Positions 1 through 5,769 of a DNA stretch of 10,092 nt are shown in pieces. Both the position numbers and the translations under genes were made by a program. Numbering within the stretch: position 1 is the first letter of the stretch; each line of letters starts with the position of its first letter. The notes beneath the pieces are model-generated. The model was not told the origin of the DNA. It searched no databases and saw only the letters and a program-made list of their open reading frames with translations. The DNA is from Willaertia magna. Lineage: Eukaryota > Heterolobosea > Eutetramitea > Acrasida > Naegleriidae. The stretch is taken from assembly GCA_902984215.1 (NCBI GenBank), contig CADWAF010002668.1, forward strand, positions 1 through 10,092, read 5' to 3'.

Positions 1-318
1 TTCTTCCTTAATAATTTCATATTCCCCAACTAATTTTCTAGCCTTCAATTCCTTTATTTTAGATCTTAACTTTAAAACCTTAGGATCCACTTCTACTGTC
101 TTTAAAGAAGATGACGAACCTAATCCACGATTACTTTGCTTCTGCTCAATGGTTTTCAAATCTTTTTTAAGCTGTATTACTTCCGGATAATCTGTAGTTT
201 GTACCGTTGAGGCTATACTTTCGCATTCAAAAGGATCTTGAAATGTAGGAGAAGAATATCTATTATTATTACTTTGTTTTAAATGTTTCAGTAATACTTG
301 AATATCATGTGATTCCAT
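1..318 (-). CDS. Gene C, second copy, N-terminal helical part (cut by left window edge)
   Basis: The ATG is at 318-316 and 106 codons are open to the window edge. The protein starts MESHDIQVLLKHLKQ and is nearly identical to the intact copy starting at 5377, with two fewer residues (one Gln-Lys pair near residue 60) and an Ala-to-Thr change near residue 74. It is hydrophilic. A poly-Ser patch lies near residues 68-71. Charged Lys/Glu-rich stretches at about 44-62 and 79-106 look helical and possibly coiled-coil. I do not recognise a named domain. Third codon positions are clearly less AT-biased than in the LRR part of the same gene. It diverges from gene A across a 398-bp spacer. If the array continues or closes on itself, the rest of this gene is the 3' part at 9444-10092, and the reading frame matches across that join. 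Confidence 0.75.
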   Translation of the reverse strand, partial: MESHDIQVLLKHLKQSNNNRYSSPTFQDPFECESIASTVQTTDYPEVIQLKKDLKTIEQKQSNRGLGSSSSLKTVEVDPKVLKLRSKIKELKARKLVGEYEIIKEE

Positions 319-373
319 TGTTGCATTAAAGTTGATTATTCTTAAGGCTAATTACAAGTACAATTTTTAAAAG

Positions 374-391
374 AAAAATGGCGGCATTTTT
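374..391. promoter_or_regulatory. Conserved GC-core inverted repeat, resembles a YY1-type site, unit 1
   Basis: Arms AAAAATG and CATTTTT flank a GCGG centre. The inner sequence AAAATGGCGGC matches the animal/plant YY1 consensus (AANATGGCGGC). It lies about 56 bp upstream of the gene C start codon and is unchanged in the other unit at 5427-5444. A GC-rich core kept in an otherwise AT-rich spacer suggests a protein-binding site. Whether this organism has a YY1-like factor is unknown. Confidence 0.4.
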
Positions 392-555
392 ACTTTACAG
401 TTTTTTCAAATAAAACTTTTTAACAAGGTGCCTTAACAACAAGAATGTCAGATTACGTCAAATAATACCACCTTGTATATGTATATTTAATCGGATCCAA
501 TTATTGAATTTATTAAAGTTACGTTTTTAAAAGACAAGGATTGAGCATTAATCAT

Positions 556-562
556 TGAGTCA
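556..562. promoter_or_regulatory. TGAGTCA, AP-1/bZIP-like heptamer, unit 1
   Basis: This perfect TGAGTCA sits in a conserved block about 155 bp upstream of the gene A start, and it is also present at 5604-5610. The heptamer is the classical bZIP (AP-1/Gcn4) site. Short motifs occur by chance, so this is only suggestive. Confidence 0.3.
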
Positions 563-592
563 CACTGGTTAACTGTAGTCAGTTGGTTATAA

Positions 593-629
593 GAAAGCTT
601 TCAATTTGTTCTGTTAATGTCAATTGACA
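593..629. promoter_or_regulatory. Two perfect palindromes in the gene A promoter, unit 1
   Basis: GAAAGCTTTC (10 bp, 593-602) and TGTCAATTGACA (12 bp, 618-629) are both perfect palindromes. Both are preserved in unit 2 at 5641-5650 and 5667-5678, although the bases between them differ. A related half-site, TTGACAATT, follows at about 682-690. Symmetric sites of this kind suit dimeric DNA-binding proteins. Confidence 0.4.
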
Positions 630-716
630 AATGTGATGTGTAGAGTATTTTAACATTTAAAAGAAAATTAATTGAAAGGAGTTGACAATTAACAACAACA
701 ATTAGAAAAAAATATA

Positions 717-1952
717 ATGATAACCATTGCTAAACCAACAACTACCATTACACACTCATTCCAATCATTAATGAATGATGACAGTAAGAAATCAGCAACA
801 ACATCACTCTCTAATTATTTTGAAGAAGAATTAAGCGACGGATTAACCAGTAAAATAAGTGATGACGTTTTTGTTTACAAAATATTTTCTTTTCTTTATG
901 GTTATGAAATTATTAGAGATTGTTCTACCGTTTGTAAACGTTGGTATCGTTTAAGTCATTTTAGTCAACTGTGGAATTTGAAATTAAAAGAAAGAGAAAT
1001 GATCCCAATATTAACACATACTTCCCAAAATAATATCATGGACAACTTTTACGATAATGTATTTGGTTATAATACTATAAACTTCCAACATTTATATAAA
1101 TTAAATTACTTTTGGGATTGGTCAACCGTTTTATATAAAGCTACAGGAAAATATAAAAGTCAACATATCCAAACCATAAGAAAGCAATTCCCAAGTACAA
1201 TTCTTTATTATGAAAAGGGAGAAGATGAATATGAAGATTATTGGGAAAGTGCATGTTCTGTTGGTATTTCAACTAATAAGCCAAATGCAATTTATCGTTG
1301 GAAAGTTACTTTACTTTCAGAAGGAAAGCATCACAAACAACTTTATGAAGAAGATTATTTAAGTAACGAAGTGAATAATCGTGATAGAGATGATGATGAA
1401 GAAACATTTAATTGGGGCAACGTTATTGTTGGCGTTTTGGTTATTTCTAATAATAATAACAACAATTACCCTCATTCAAAAGAAAAGGAACAACAAAAAC
1501 AACAAATGGTGTTGTCTTCTTCTTGTTTTAATCCACTAATTGGATATGGATTGTGTTGTGGAAATGGACATTTAGTTAATAATGATAATGTCAAGAATTA
1601 TATAAGCGATAATAGTGACAATAACAACAACAACAAGTTATTTCCCTTAGAAGTTAATCAAAGTATCAGTTTAGAATTAAATTTAAAAGAAAGAACAATA
1701 AGTTATTTCTTAAATGATAAACCTTTAGGCATTGCCTTTGATAACATTCCTTTAACAACAAGACATTTTGATCACAACCTTAATGGCTGCAATAATAAGA
1801 ACAGCACTTCAAATATTCTGGAGAATAGTAACAACAAGAAGAACGTAAAAGATGTTAATAATGGCAATAATAATAATCTATATTACGTTCCAAGTATAAG
1901 TATGAAAGGAAAAGGAACTTGTATTTCCATCTGTTGTGAAGAAATTATGTAA
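717..1952 (+). CDS. Gene A copy 1: F-box/SPRY (B30.2-like) protein, probable SCF substrate adaptor
   Basis: The protein has 411 residues. An F-box lies at about 46-92, with the typical pattern DDVFVYKIFSFL ... VCKRWYRLSHFSQLW. After a Trp/Tyr-rich linker and an acidic patch (about 168-178), a SPRY-like region covers about 175-410: IYRWKVTLL as an early strand, GNVIVGVLVI, then the diagnostic ISYFLNDKPLGIAFDNIP and the last strand YYVPSISMKGKGTCISI. Three Asn-rich loops (about 245-250, 302-306, 383-387) interrupt the SPRY fold. F-box proteins bind Skp1 in SCF ubiquitin ligases; with a SPRY domain the closest known architecture is Fbxo45/FSN-1, where SPRY binds the substrate. The substrate here is unknown. 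The ATG is the first in frame, preceded by an A-rich leader. The gene is intronless, ends in TAA, and has a polyadenylation-type AATAAA 25 bases after the stop. Confidence 0.88.
   Translation: MITIAKPTTTITHSFQSLMNDDSKKSATTSLSNYFEEELSDGLTSKISDDVFVYKIFSFLYGYEIIRDCSTVCKRWYRLSHFSQLWNLKLKEREMIPILTHTSQNNIMDNFYDNVFGYNTINFQHLYKLNYFWDWSTVLYKATGKYKSQHIQTIRKQFPSTILYYEKGEDEYEDYWESACSVGISTNKPNAIYRWKVTLLSEGKHHKQLYEEDYLSNEVNNRDRDDDEETFNWGNVIVGVLVISNNNNNNYPHSKEKEQQKQQMVLSSSCFNPLIGYGLCCGNGHLVNNDNVKNYISDNSDNNNNNKLFPLEVNQSISLELNLKERTISYFLNDKPLGIAFDNIPLTTRHFDHNLNGCNNKNSTSNILENSNNKKNVKDVNNGNNNNLYYVPSISMKGKGTCISICCEEIM
1449..1466 (+). repeat. AAT/AAC trinucleotide run encoding poly-Asn, gene A copy 1
   Basis: Six consecutive Asn codons mix AAT and AAC. 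Similar short runs occur at about 1620-1634 and 1863-1877. All fall between predicted SPRY strands. Copy number differs between the two gene A copies, as expected for slippage in a tolerated surface loop. Confidence 0.7.
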
Positions 1953-2138
1953 AAAAACTATTTAATTATTTCTGTAAATAAAAAAAAAATATATTATGTC
2001 TCCACCATTTCACAGTCCACAATTATTTAACAAAGTTACATTTACAAATTGTATTGTAAACAAATACATATAAATTCATGAAACGTCACGAATTCTATAA
2101 ATTCCCGCTAAAAAAAATCAAAAAAAAATCAAAAAAAA
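1953..2138 (+). promoter_or_regulatory. A-to-B spacer, unit 1: gene A 3' end signals and gene B promoter
   Basis: This 186-bp spacer holds the 3' UTR signals of gene A and the promoter/leader of gene B. AATAAA is at 1977-1982, overlapping TGTAAATA at 1973-1980. Two conserved stretches follow: around 2010-2065 (CACCATTTCACAGTC and the ACATTTACAAATTGTATTGT region) and AAATTCCCGCTAAAA just before the A-rich leader. The last ~30 bases before the ATG are runs of A interrupted by TC. Confidence 0.55.
2110..2138 (+). repeat. A-rich (A7-9 TC) leader repeat before gene B, unit 1
   Basis: Three blocks of seven to nine A, separated by TC, run straight into the gene B start codon. Unit 2 has the same structure with longer A blocks at 7174-7209. 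It probably lies in the 5' UTR and favours start-codon recognition in an A-rich context, or excludes nucleosomes; both roles are inferred. Confidence 0.6.
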
Positions 2139-4322
2139 ATGCTTCCACACGACATTCTCTTCCACATCTTTACCAACTATTTAACACTAAAAGACTATTT
2201 CAATAATTTACTATTAGTTTGTAAAGATTGGTATGAACTAACAAATTATGAAATGTTTTGGATTGTCACTTTTAAAAATATAATTGAAAATGAAATTCAA
2301 AAAGAAAAACAATTAAATCTATTTCATTTATTTTTAAATAGTAATATTTTTAATGGACAAGCTTTACAAAAAGAAAGTAATGAAATTGTAAAAAAATATG
2401 AAAAATTAAAAGAATCGTTGATTGTAAAGTTATTACCTTTTAAAAAAAAGAAAGAGATTGGAGAAGATATTTATGGAAATGTTTTTAAAAATAAAACGAA
2501 AGAGTTTATTAGACAAATAAATAAAAGAAGATTTTTTATTGAAATTTTAAATCATTATTTATTTTTAAGAGAATTAATTAATAATAATTTACAAGAAAAT
2601 ACTTTACAAAATGATGAAAGTTTACAAAATACTTTACAAGATAACACTTTACAAAATACAGAAAATGTTTTACAAAATACAGAAATTAAAAGTTTACAAA
2701 ATAATAAAAAGTTATATAAAATAATTTTAGATCGTTGGGAAAATAAAATTATTCCAGAAATGGTAAATAATAATAAATTATTTACATATAAAGAAATTGG
2801 ACAATTTTCATTTTTAAATAATTTATCTTTATTGTCAATTTTATTATTACAATTAAAACAAATAAAAATTAATGAAAATGAATTTAAATTCTTTTTAGAA
2901 ATTTTTAAATTTTTAATTGAAAATTGTGAAATTAAAATTACAAATCATTTACCTTTACTTTTACAATTACAATTACCGACAATATTTTACAATGACTTGT
3001 CACAAAATACTTTACAAAAGACACAAGAAAATATAATGGACAATACTTTACAAAATACACAAGAAAATATTGACAATAGTTTACAACAAAAAGATATTAA
3101 AAATTTATATTTAAAAAAAGAAGAAATTTTAACAGAAAATATTCAACCAAGTTATTTATTTAATGTTATTACAAAAGAAATTAAAAAAACAAGAAAATTA
3201 CCTGCATTTACAGATTGTTTATTAAAAATTATTGAATTAAATAGTTTTATTGTAATTTATAATTTTTTTGAATTATTTAAACAAATTAAAGAATTTAAAT
3301 TAATTGAACAATTAAAAATTAATTTAGATAAAATTATTCCAATAGTTTCACTTAATTTAAATTTTACAATTTTAAAATATTTATTTTTAAATTTTAATTT
3401 AATTAATTTAACAGAATTTAATCAAAATTTATTTATTTGTGAAATTTTTAGAGGAATTATTTATTCTTCACGTTCTCAATATTTTAACGCAAATGATAAA
3501 TTTTATTTTAAAACAAATAAAGAAAAAGAAGAATATATTTTAACTTTTTGTAAAGAATTTAACATTGATAAAAATAATCCAACCTTTTTATGTCGAGTAT
3601 ATAGCGTTTTTAGAAATAGTGTCGAAGGAATGGAATATCAATTTGCAAAATTATTATTTAATGATAGTCAAGTGGAAAGTGAAAGTTTAAATAGAGCTTG
3701 GAGAGATTATGATTGTACTTTATTAATTAATTTATTATTGGAAGAGAATTCTAATTATAGAATTATTGAATTATTAGTGGATAAAGGTGCTTTAATTAAT
3801 AGTGAAACAATTAATCAATATTGTGATGAAAATGGAATTTTAGATTCTTTCTTTATTTCAGAAATTATTAATATTGATAATAACAATAATTCTGTTGATA
3901 ATAATTATTTAATTAATGAAAATAATAATTTTATTTACAATAATAATTTAAATAATATTGTAAATGAAAACAATAATGAAAGTGTAACGTTAATAGATGA
4001 ATATATTAGAATGATGAGAAAGTTAGTGAAAGTAGGTGGTAAAATGAGTCAAACAACTTCATTCTTTTATCGTTTAAAAGAATTGAAAAGTAAAAATTCT
4101 AATTTATTTAAATTGAAAGATTTAGAAAAGGTTTTATTATTTTTTGTAAAGGAATTAAATGTAATAATTGATGTAGATTATTTAAGAGATAAAGTATTAA
4201 ATTTATATTCATTAGAAGAACAACAAGAATTAAGAAAGTTTTTATTGAATGAATTAAATATTACAATTTATACTGATTGGACAGAAATTATGGAAGAAGG
4301 TTGTTACACTTTATTTAATTAA
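2139..4322 (+). CDS. Gene B copy 1: F-box protein with helical/ankyrin-like body
   Basis: The protein has 727 residues and is very AT-biased after the first ~40 codons. An F-box starts at once (about 2-46; LPHDILFHIF ... LLLVCKDWYELTNYEMFW), which supports this ATG. The rest is mostly predicted helix, rich in Leu, Ile, Asn, Lys and Phe. Two low-complexity Leu-Gln-Asn blocks lie at about 150-188 and 287-318. One good ankyrin-like unit, RIIELLVDKGALINSE, lies near 540-560, and weaker ones may exist upstream (FTILKYLFLNFNLINL) and downstream (YIRMMRKLVKVGGKMS). An Asn-rich stretch follows at about 577-616. The C-terminal ~110 residues are the most conserved part between copies. The architecture fits an SCF substrate receptor that uses helical repeats to hold its target; the target is unknown. 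It follows gene A by 186 bp and converges on gene C with 76 bp between stops. Confidence 0.85.
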   Translation: MLPHDILFHIFTNYLTLKDYFNNLLLVCKDWYELTNYEMFWIVTFKNIIENEIQKEKQLNLFHLFLNSNIFNGQALQKESNEIVKKYEKLKESLIVKLLPFKKKKEIGEDIYGNVFKNKTKEFIRQINKRRFFIEILNHYLFLRELINNNLQENTLQNDESLQNTLQDNTLQNTENVLQNTEIKSLQNNKKLYKIILDRWENKIIPEMVNNNKLFTYKEIGQFSFLNNLSLLSILLLQLKQIKINENEFKFFLEIFKFLIENCEIKITNHLPLLLQLQLPTIFYNDLSQNTLQKTQENIMDNTLQNTQENIDNSLQQKDIKNLYLKKEEILTENIQPSYLFNVITKEIKKTRKLPAFTDCLLKIIELNSFIVIYNFFELFKQIKEFKLIEQLKINLDKIIPIVSLNLNFTILKYLFLNFNLINLTEFNQNLFICEIFRGIIYSSRSQYFNANDKFYFKTNKEKEEYILTFCKEFNIDKNNPTFLCRVYSVFRNSVEGMEYQFAKLLFNDSQVESESLNRAWRDYDCTLLINLLLEENSNYRIIELLVDKGALINSETINQYCDENGILDSFFISEIINIDNNNNSVDNNYLINENNNFIYNNNLNNIVNENNNESVTLIDEYIRMMRKLVKVGGKMSQTTSFFYRLKELKSKNSNLFKLKDLEKVLLFFVKELNVIIDVDYLRDKVLNLYSLEEQQELRKFLLNELNITIYTDWTEIMEEGCYTLFN
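2589..2703 (+). repeat. Leu-Gln-Asn (TTACAAAAT-type) repeat block 1, gene B copy 1
   Basis: Seven TTACAA hexamers occur at spacings of 12 to 24 bases, always multiples of three, and encode repeated TLQN/SLQN/LQEN peptides. Unit 2 has a rearranged version at about 7656-7785 with a different number and order of units. The block links two predicted helical regions and is probably an extended, variable linker. Confidence 0.75.
3001..3090 (+). repeat. Leu-Gln-Asn/Thr-Gln-Glu-Asn repeat block 2, gene B copy 1
   Basis: A second block uses the same vocabulary: TTACAAAAT and ACACAAGAAAAT words in frame, giving NTLQ and TQENI peptides. Copy 2 (about 8083-8190) has an extra NSLQ unit. The peptides match those in block 1 although about 300 bases lie between them. 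Confidence 0.7.
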
Positions 4323-4398
4323 AATAATTTTGTAAACATTTTGTAAACATTTTTGTAAATAATTTTATAAACATTTTTATAGACATTTTTATAAATAT
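4323..4398. repeat. Convergent B/C spacer made of ~12-bp tandem repeats, unit 1
   Basis: The 76 bp between the gene B and gene C stops is almost entirely six degenerate 11-12 bp units of the form ATTTT(G/A)TAAAC, covering about 4326-4396. It must hold the 3' ends of both convergent transcripts. A TGTAAATA word (4354-4361) resembles a Pumilio/Puf binding site on the gene B strand. Unit 2 keeps only about two and a half units (32 bp). Confidence 0.7.
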
Positions 4399-5073
4399 TT
4401 ATTGTACATCATCATAATAAGCATTAATTAAACATTGTAAATAATCTAAATGACTTGTATCTTCACACAATAATGAATGAATATCAGGAAAACCATTCGG
4501 TATATTACTTTGTGTATCACTTATCTGTAACTGAATATTGCAATTTAATCTAATCTTTGTAATCTTCTTATTCATTAATAATCCATCTAAATCTACAAAC
4601 TCAGCATCAGAATCATTAAATGTTAAATCCACTTTCCTTAAATGTTCATTCCTTCTAGAATTTGCCAAAACTTCTAAATTTTCTTTACTACAACTATGTA
4701 AAGTAAGTTTCTCTATATTTGGTAAATTAATTAAAAATTGATATAAATCTGGTGATTCTTCAAATATTATACTCTTTAAATTTTGTAAAGAAAATAATTC
4801 ATTGTAATCTCTATTTGGCGGATGACTATTAAAATTTATTGTTGTAATGGAGCGCGGTAATTTTGAAAAACCAATCAACGTACTACAATTTGTAATTTTT
4901 AAAGCAAGTAATTTTGTAAAGTTTTGTAATTCTTCAATTGTTTCAGGTAAAATTTCATAAACAAACATTTCAGTTACAAAACTACTTATAAATCTAATTT
5001 CTTGTAAAAAATTTCCATAAATTAAAGCTGAAATTTTAACTTGTTGTAATTTGTTCTTCCTTAATAATTTCAT
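4399..5073 (-). CDS. Gene C copy 1, leucine-rich C-terminal part
   Basis: The frame is open from 5082 to the TAA at 4401-4399, with the first ATG at 5073 (224 residues from there). The sequence shows irregular leucine-rich-repeat patterns: LPETIEELQNFTKLLALKI, then LPRSITTINF, FSLQNLKSIIFEE, LINLPNIEKLTLHSC and HLRKVDLTF, with spacing of about 22-28 residues. The last third (about 165-224) is less repeat-like and ends AYYDDVQ. LRRs bind proteins, so a role in partner recognition is likely. Third positions are strongly A/T, as in gene B and unlike the N-terminal part of this gene. The frame overlaps the N-terminal reading frame (5377-5036) by about 38 nt from the ATG, one base out of phase. 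I treat both as one gene joined by a frame change or a small intron, but two separate proteins cannot be excluded. Confidence 0.7.
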   Translation of the reverse strand: MKLLRKNKLQQVKISALIYGNFLQEIRFISSFVTEMFVYEILPETIEELQNFTKLLALKITNCSTLIGFSKLPRSITTINFNSHPPNRDYNELFSLQNLKSIIFEESPDLYQFLINLPNIEKLTLHSCSKENLEVLANSRRNEHLRKVDLTFNDSDAEFVDLDGLLMNKKITKIRLNCNIQLQISDTQSNIPNGFPDIHSLLCEDTSHLDYLQCLINAYYDDVQ

Positions 5074-5082
5074 ATTCTCCAA
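5001..5082 (-). other. Frame-change zone of gene C: overlap plus candidate 40-nt intron
   Basis: The N-terminal frame ends at TAA (5038-5036), while the LRR frame is open from just after a TAG at 5085-5083. Any frame change therefore occurs in about 44 nt. Moving from the first frame to the second needs a net skip of one base (+1), or removal of a segment whose length is one more than a multiple of three. A GT...AG segment at 5040-5001 is 40 nt, has a T-rich tract before ACAAG, and would join the frames in both copies. Against it, the segment is 39/40 identical between copies and its single difference is synonymous in the LRR frame, which looks like coding. A +1 shift at AGT-TAA-A is the alternative. 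Confidence 0.45.
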
Positions 5083-5377
5083 CTAATTTTCTAGCCTTCA
5101 ATTCCTTTATTTTAGATCTTAACTTTAAAACTTTAGGATCAACTTCTACTGCCTTTAACGAAGATGATGAACCCAATCCACGATTACTTTGCTTTTGCTT
5201 CTGCTCAATGGTTTTCAAATCTTTTTTGAGCTGTATTACTTCCGGATAATCTGTAGTTTGTACCGTTGAGGCTATACTTTCGCATTCAAAAGGATCTTGA
5301 AATGTAGGAGAAGAATATCTATTATTATTACTTTGTTTTAAATGTTTCAATAGTACTTGAATATCATGCGATTCCAT
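5036..5377 (-). CDS. Gene C copy 1, N-terminal helical/coiled-coil part
   Basis: The ATG is at 5377-5375, followed by 113 codons and a TAA at 5038-5036. It begins MESHDIQVLL and carries an Asn run near 17-19, a Ser run near 70-73, and two charged helical stretches (about 44-64, with a KQKQ repeat, and about 81-110) that may form a coiled coil. No known family is recognised. The start is supported by its position opposite gene A and by conservation with the copy starting at 318; upstream sequence diverges by indels. The KQKQ pair is a 6-base tandem duplication absent from the other copy. Most likely this is the first part of an LRR protein of roughly 320-330 residues. If instead it ends at its own TAA, it is a small separate helical protein. 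Confidence 0.65.
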   Translation of the reverse strand: MESHDIQVLLKHLKQSNNNRYSSPTFQDPFECESIASTVQTTDYPEVIQLKKDLKTIEQKQKQSNRGLGSSSSLKAVEVDPKVLKLRSKIKELKARKLVGEYEIIKEEQITTS

Positions 5378-5426
5378 TGTTGCATTAATGATTCTTCAGG
5401 GCTAATTACAAGTACAATTTTTAAAG

Positions 5427-5444
5427 AAAAATGGCGGCATTTTT
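5427..5444. promoter_or_regulatory. Conserved GC-core inverted repeat, resembles a YY1-type site, unit 2
   Basis: This is identical to the 18-bp element at 374-391: AAAAATG, GCGG, CATTTTT. It lies about 50 bp upstream of the gene C start at 5377. An indel just beside it (one A fewer) leaves the element itself intact. Confidence 0.4.
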
Positions 5445-5603
5445 ACTTTACAGTTTTTTAAAAACGTTTTAACAATCGTGTGCCTTAACAAATGCAAGAA
5501 GAGGATTTCAGATTATACTTCAAATCACACCTTGTATGTGTTTATATTTAATATGATTATTGAGTTTATTAAAGTTAAAAGACAAGGATTGAGCATCTAT
5601 CAT

Positions 5604-5610
5604 TGAGTCA
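5604..5610. promoter_or_regulatory. TGAGTCA, AP-1/bZIP-like heptamer, unit 2
   Basis: This is the same heptamer and flanks (ATTGAGTCACAC) as in unit 1, about 160 bp upstream of the gene A copy 2 start. The flanking sequence after it differs between units while the heptamer does not. Confidence 0.3.
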
Positions 5611-5640
5611 CACAAATTAACTGTGGTCAGTTGGTTATAA

Positions 5641-5678
5641 GAAAGCTTTCAGTTTGAATCTGTTAATGTCAATTGACA
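5641..5678. promoter_or_regulatory. Two perfect palindromes in the gene A promoter, unit 2
   Basis: GAAAGCTTTC at 5641-5650 and TGTCAATTGACA at 5667-5678 match the pair at 593-602 and 618-629. Spacing between them differs by one base while both palindromes are intact. Confidence 0.4.
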
Positions 5679-5769
5679 AATGTGATGTGTAGTCTGAGTA
5701 TTTTAACATTAAAAAGAAAATTAATTGAAAGGAGTTGACAATTAACAACAACAATTAGAAAAAAATATA

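Larger units (their letters stand above)
319..716. promoter_or_regulatory. Divergent promoter region between genes C and A, unit 1
   Basis: This 398-bp spacer separates two start codons facing away from each other, so it must contain the promoters and 5' leaders of both genes. Comparison with 5378-5769 shows conserved blocks separated by variable, indel-rich stretches. Conserved blocks lie at about 347-403 (including a GC core at 378-387), 534-566 (including TGAGTCA at 556-562), 581-603 (palindrome at 593-602), 614-643 (palindrome at 618-629) and 660-716 next to the gene A start. No clear TATA box is evident against the AT-rich background. The assignment as a promoter rests on position and conservation. 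Confidence 0.7.
1..5053. repeat. Tandem repeat unit 1 (~5.05 kb, three genes)
   Basis: This segment is a full copy of the module repeated at 5054-10092 in the same orientation. Base 1 aligns with base 5054, and base 5053 aligns with the last base of the window. Order along the plus strand: N-terminal part of a minus-strand gene C, divergent spacer, F-box/SPRY gene A, F-box/ankyrin-like gene B, and the LRR part of another gene C. Both coding and non-coding parts align, so this is a segmental duplication and not independent gene-family copies. The unit boundary chosen here is set by the window edges and not by a biological junction; no terminal inverted repeats or target-site duplications were seen. 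Confidence 0.95.
5378..5769. promoter_or_regulatory. Divergent promoter region between genes C and A, unit 2
   Basis: This 392-bp spacer matches 319-716. Conserved blocks lie at 5401-5456, about 5580-5613, 5629-5651, 5661-5692 and 5713-5769. The stretch at about 5460-5575 is much less conserved, with many indels, although the words GTGCCTTAACAA and CACCTTGTAT persist. Such block-wise conservation in non-coding DNA points to binding sites for both divergent genes. Confidence 0.7.

Noticed and set aside
319..716. tRNA or structured ncRNA in the divergent spacer
   Set aside because: No cloverleaf, A/B box pair or long stable hairpin was recognised. The conserved blocks are short and look like protein-binding sites.
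4323..4398. CRISPR-like array in the B/C spacer
   Set aside because: The repeat units are 11-12 bp, degenerate and contiguous with no spacers, which is a minisatellite pattern in eukaryotic-type DNA.
4538..4741. Plus-strand open frame of 67 codons
   Set aside because: It lies antisense within the LRR part of gene C, where the minus-strand frame has clear protein conservation. It has no domain or promoter context and is a shadow frame.
5028..5040. 13-nt GT...CAG micro-intron joining the two gene C frames
   Set aside because: The acceptor CAG is CTG in the second copy, so it is not conserved, and 13 nt is implausibly short for most lineages.
5074..5082. LRR frame starting at 5082
   Set aside because: The codon there is TTG, not ATG. 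A non-ATG start is unlikely in a eukaryote; the first ATG in that frame is 5073, and the frame is probably entered from the upstream part of gene C.
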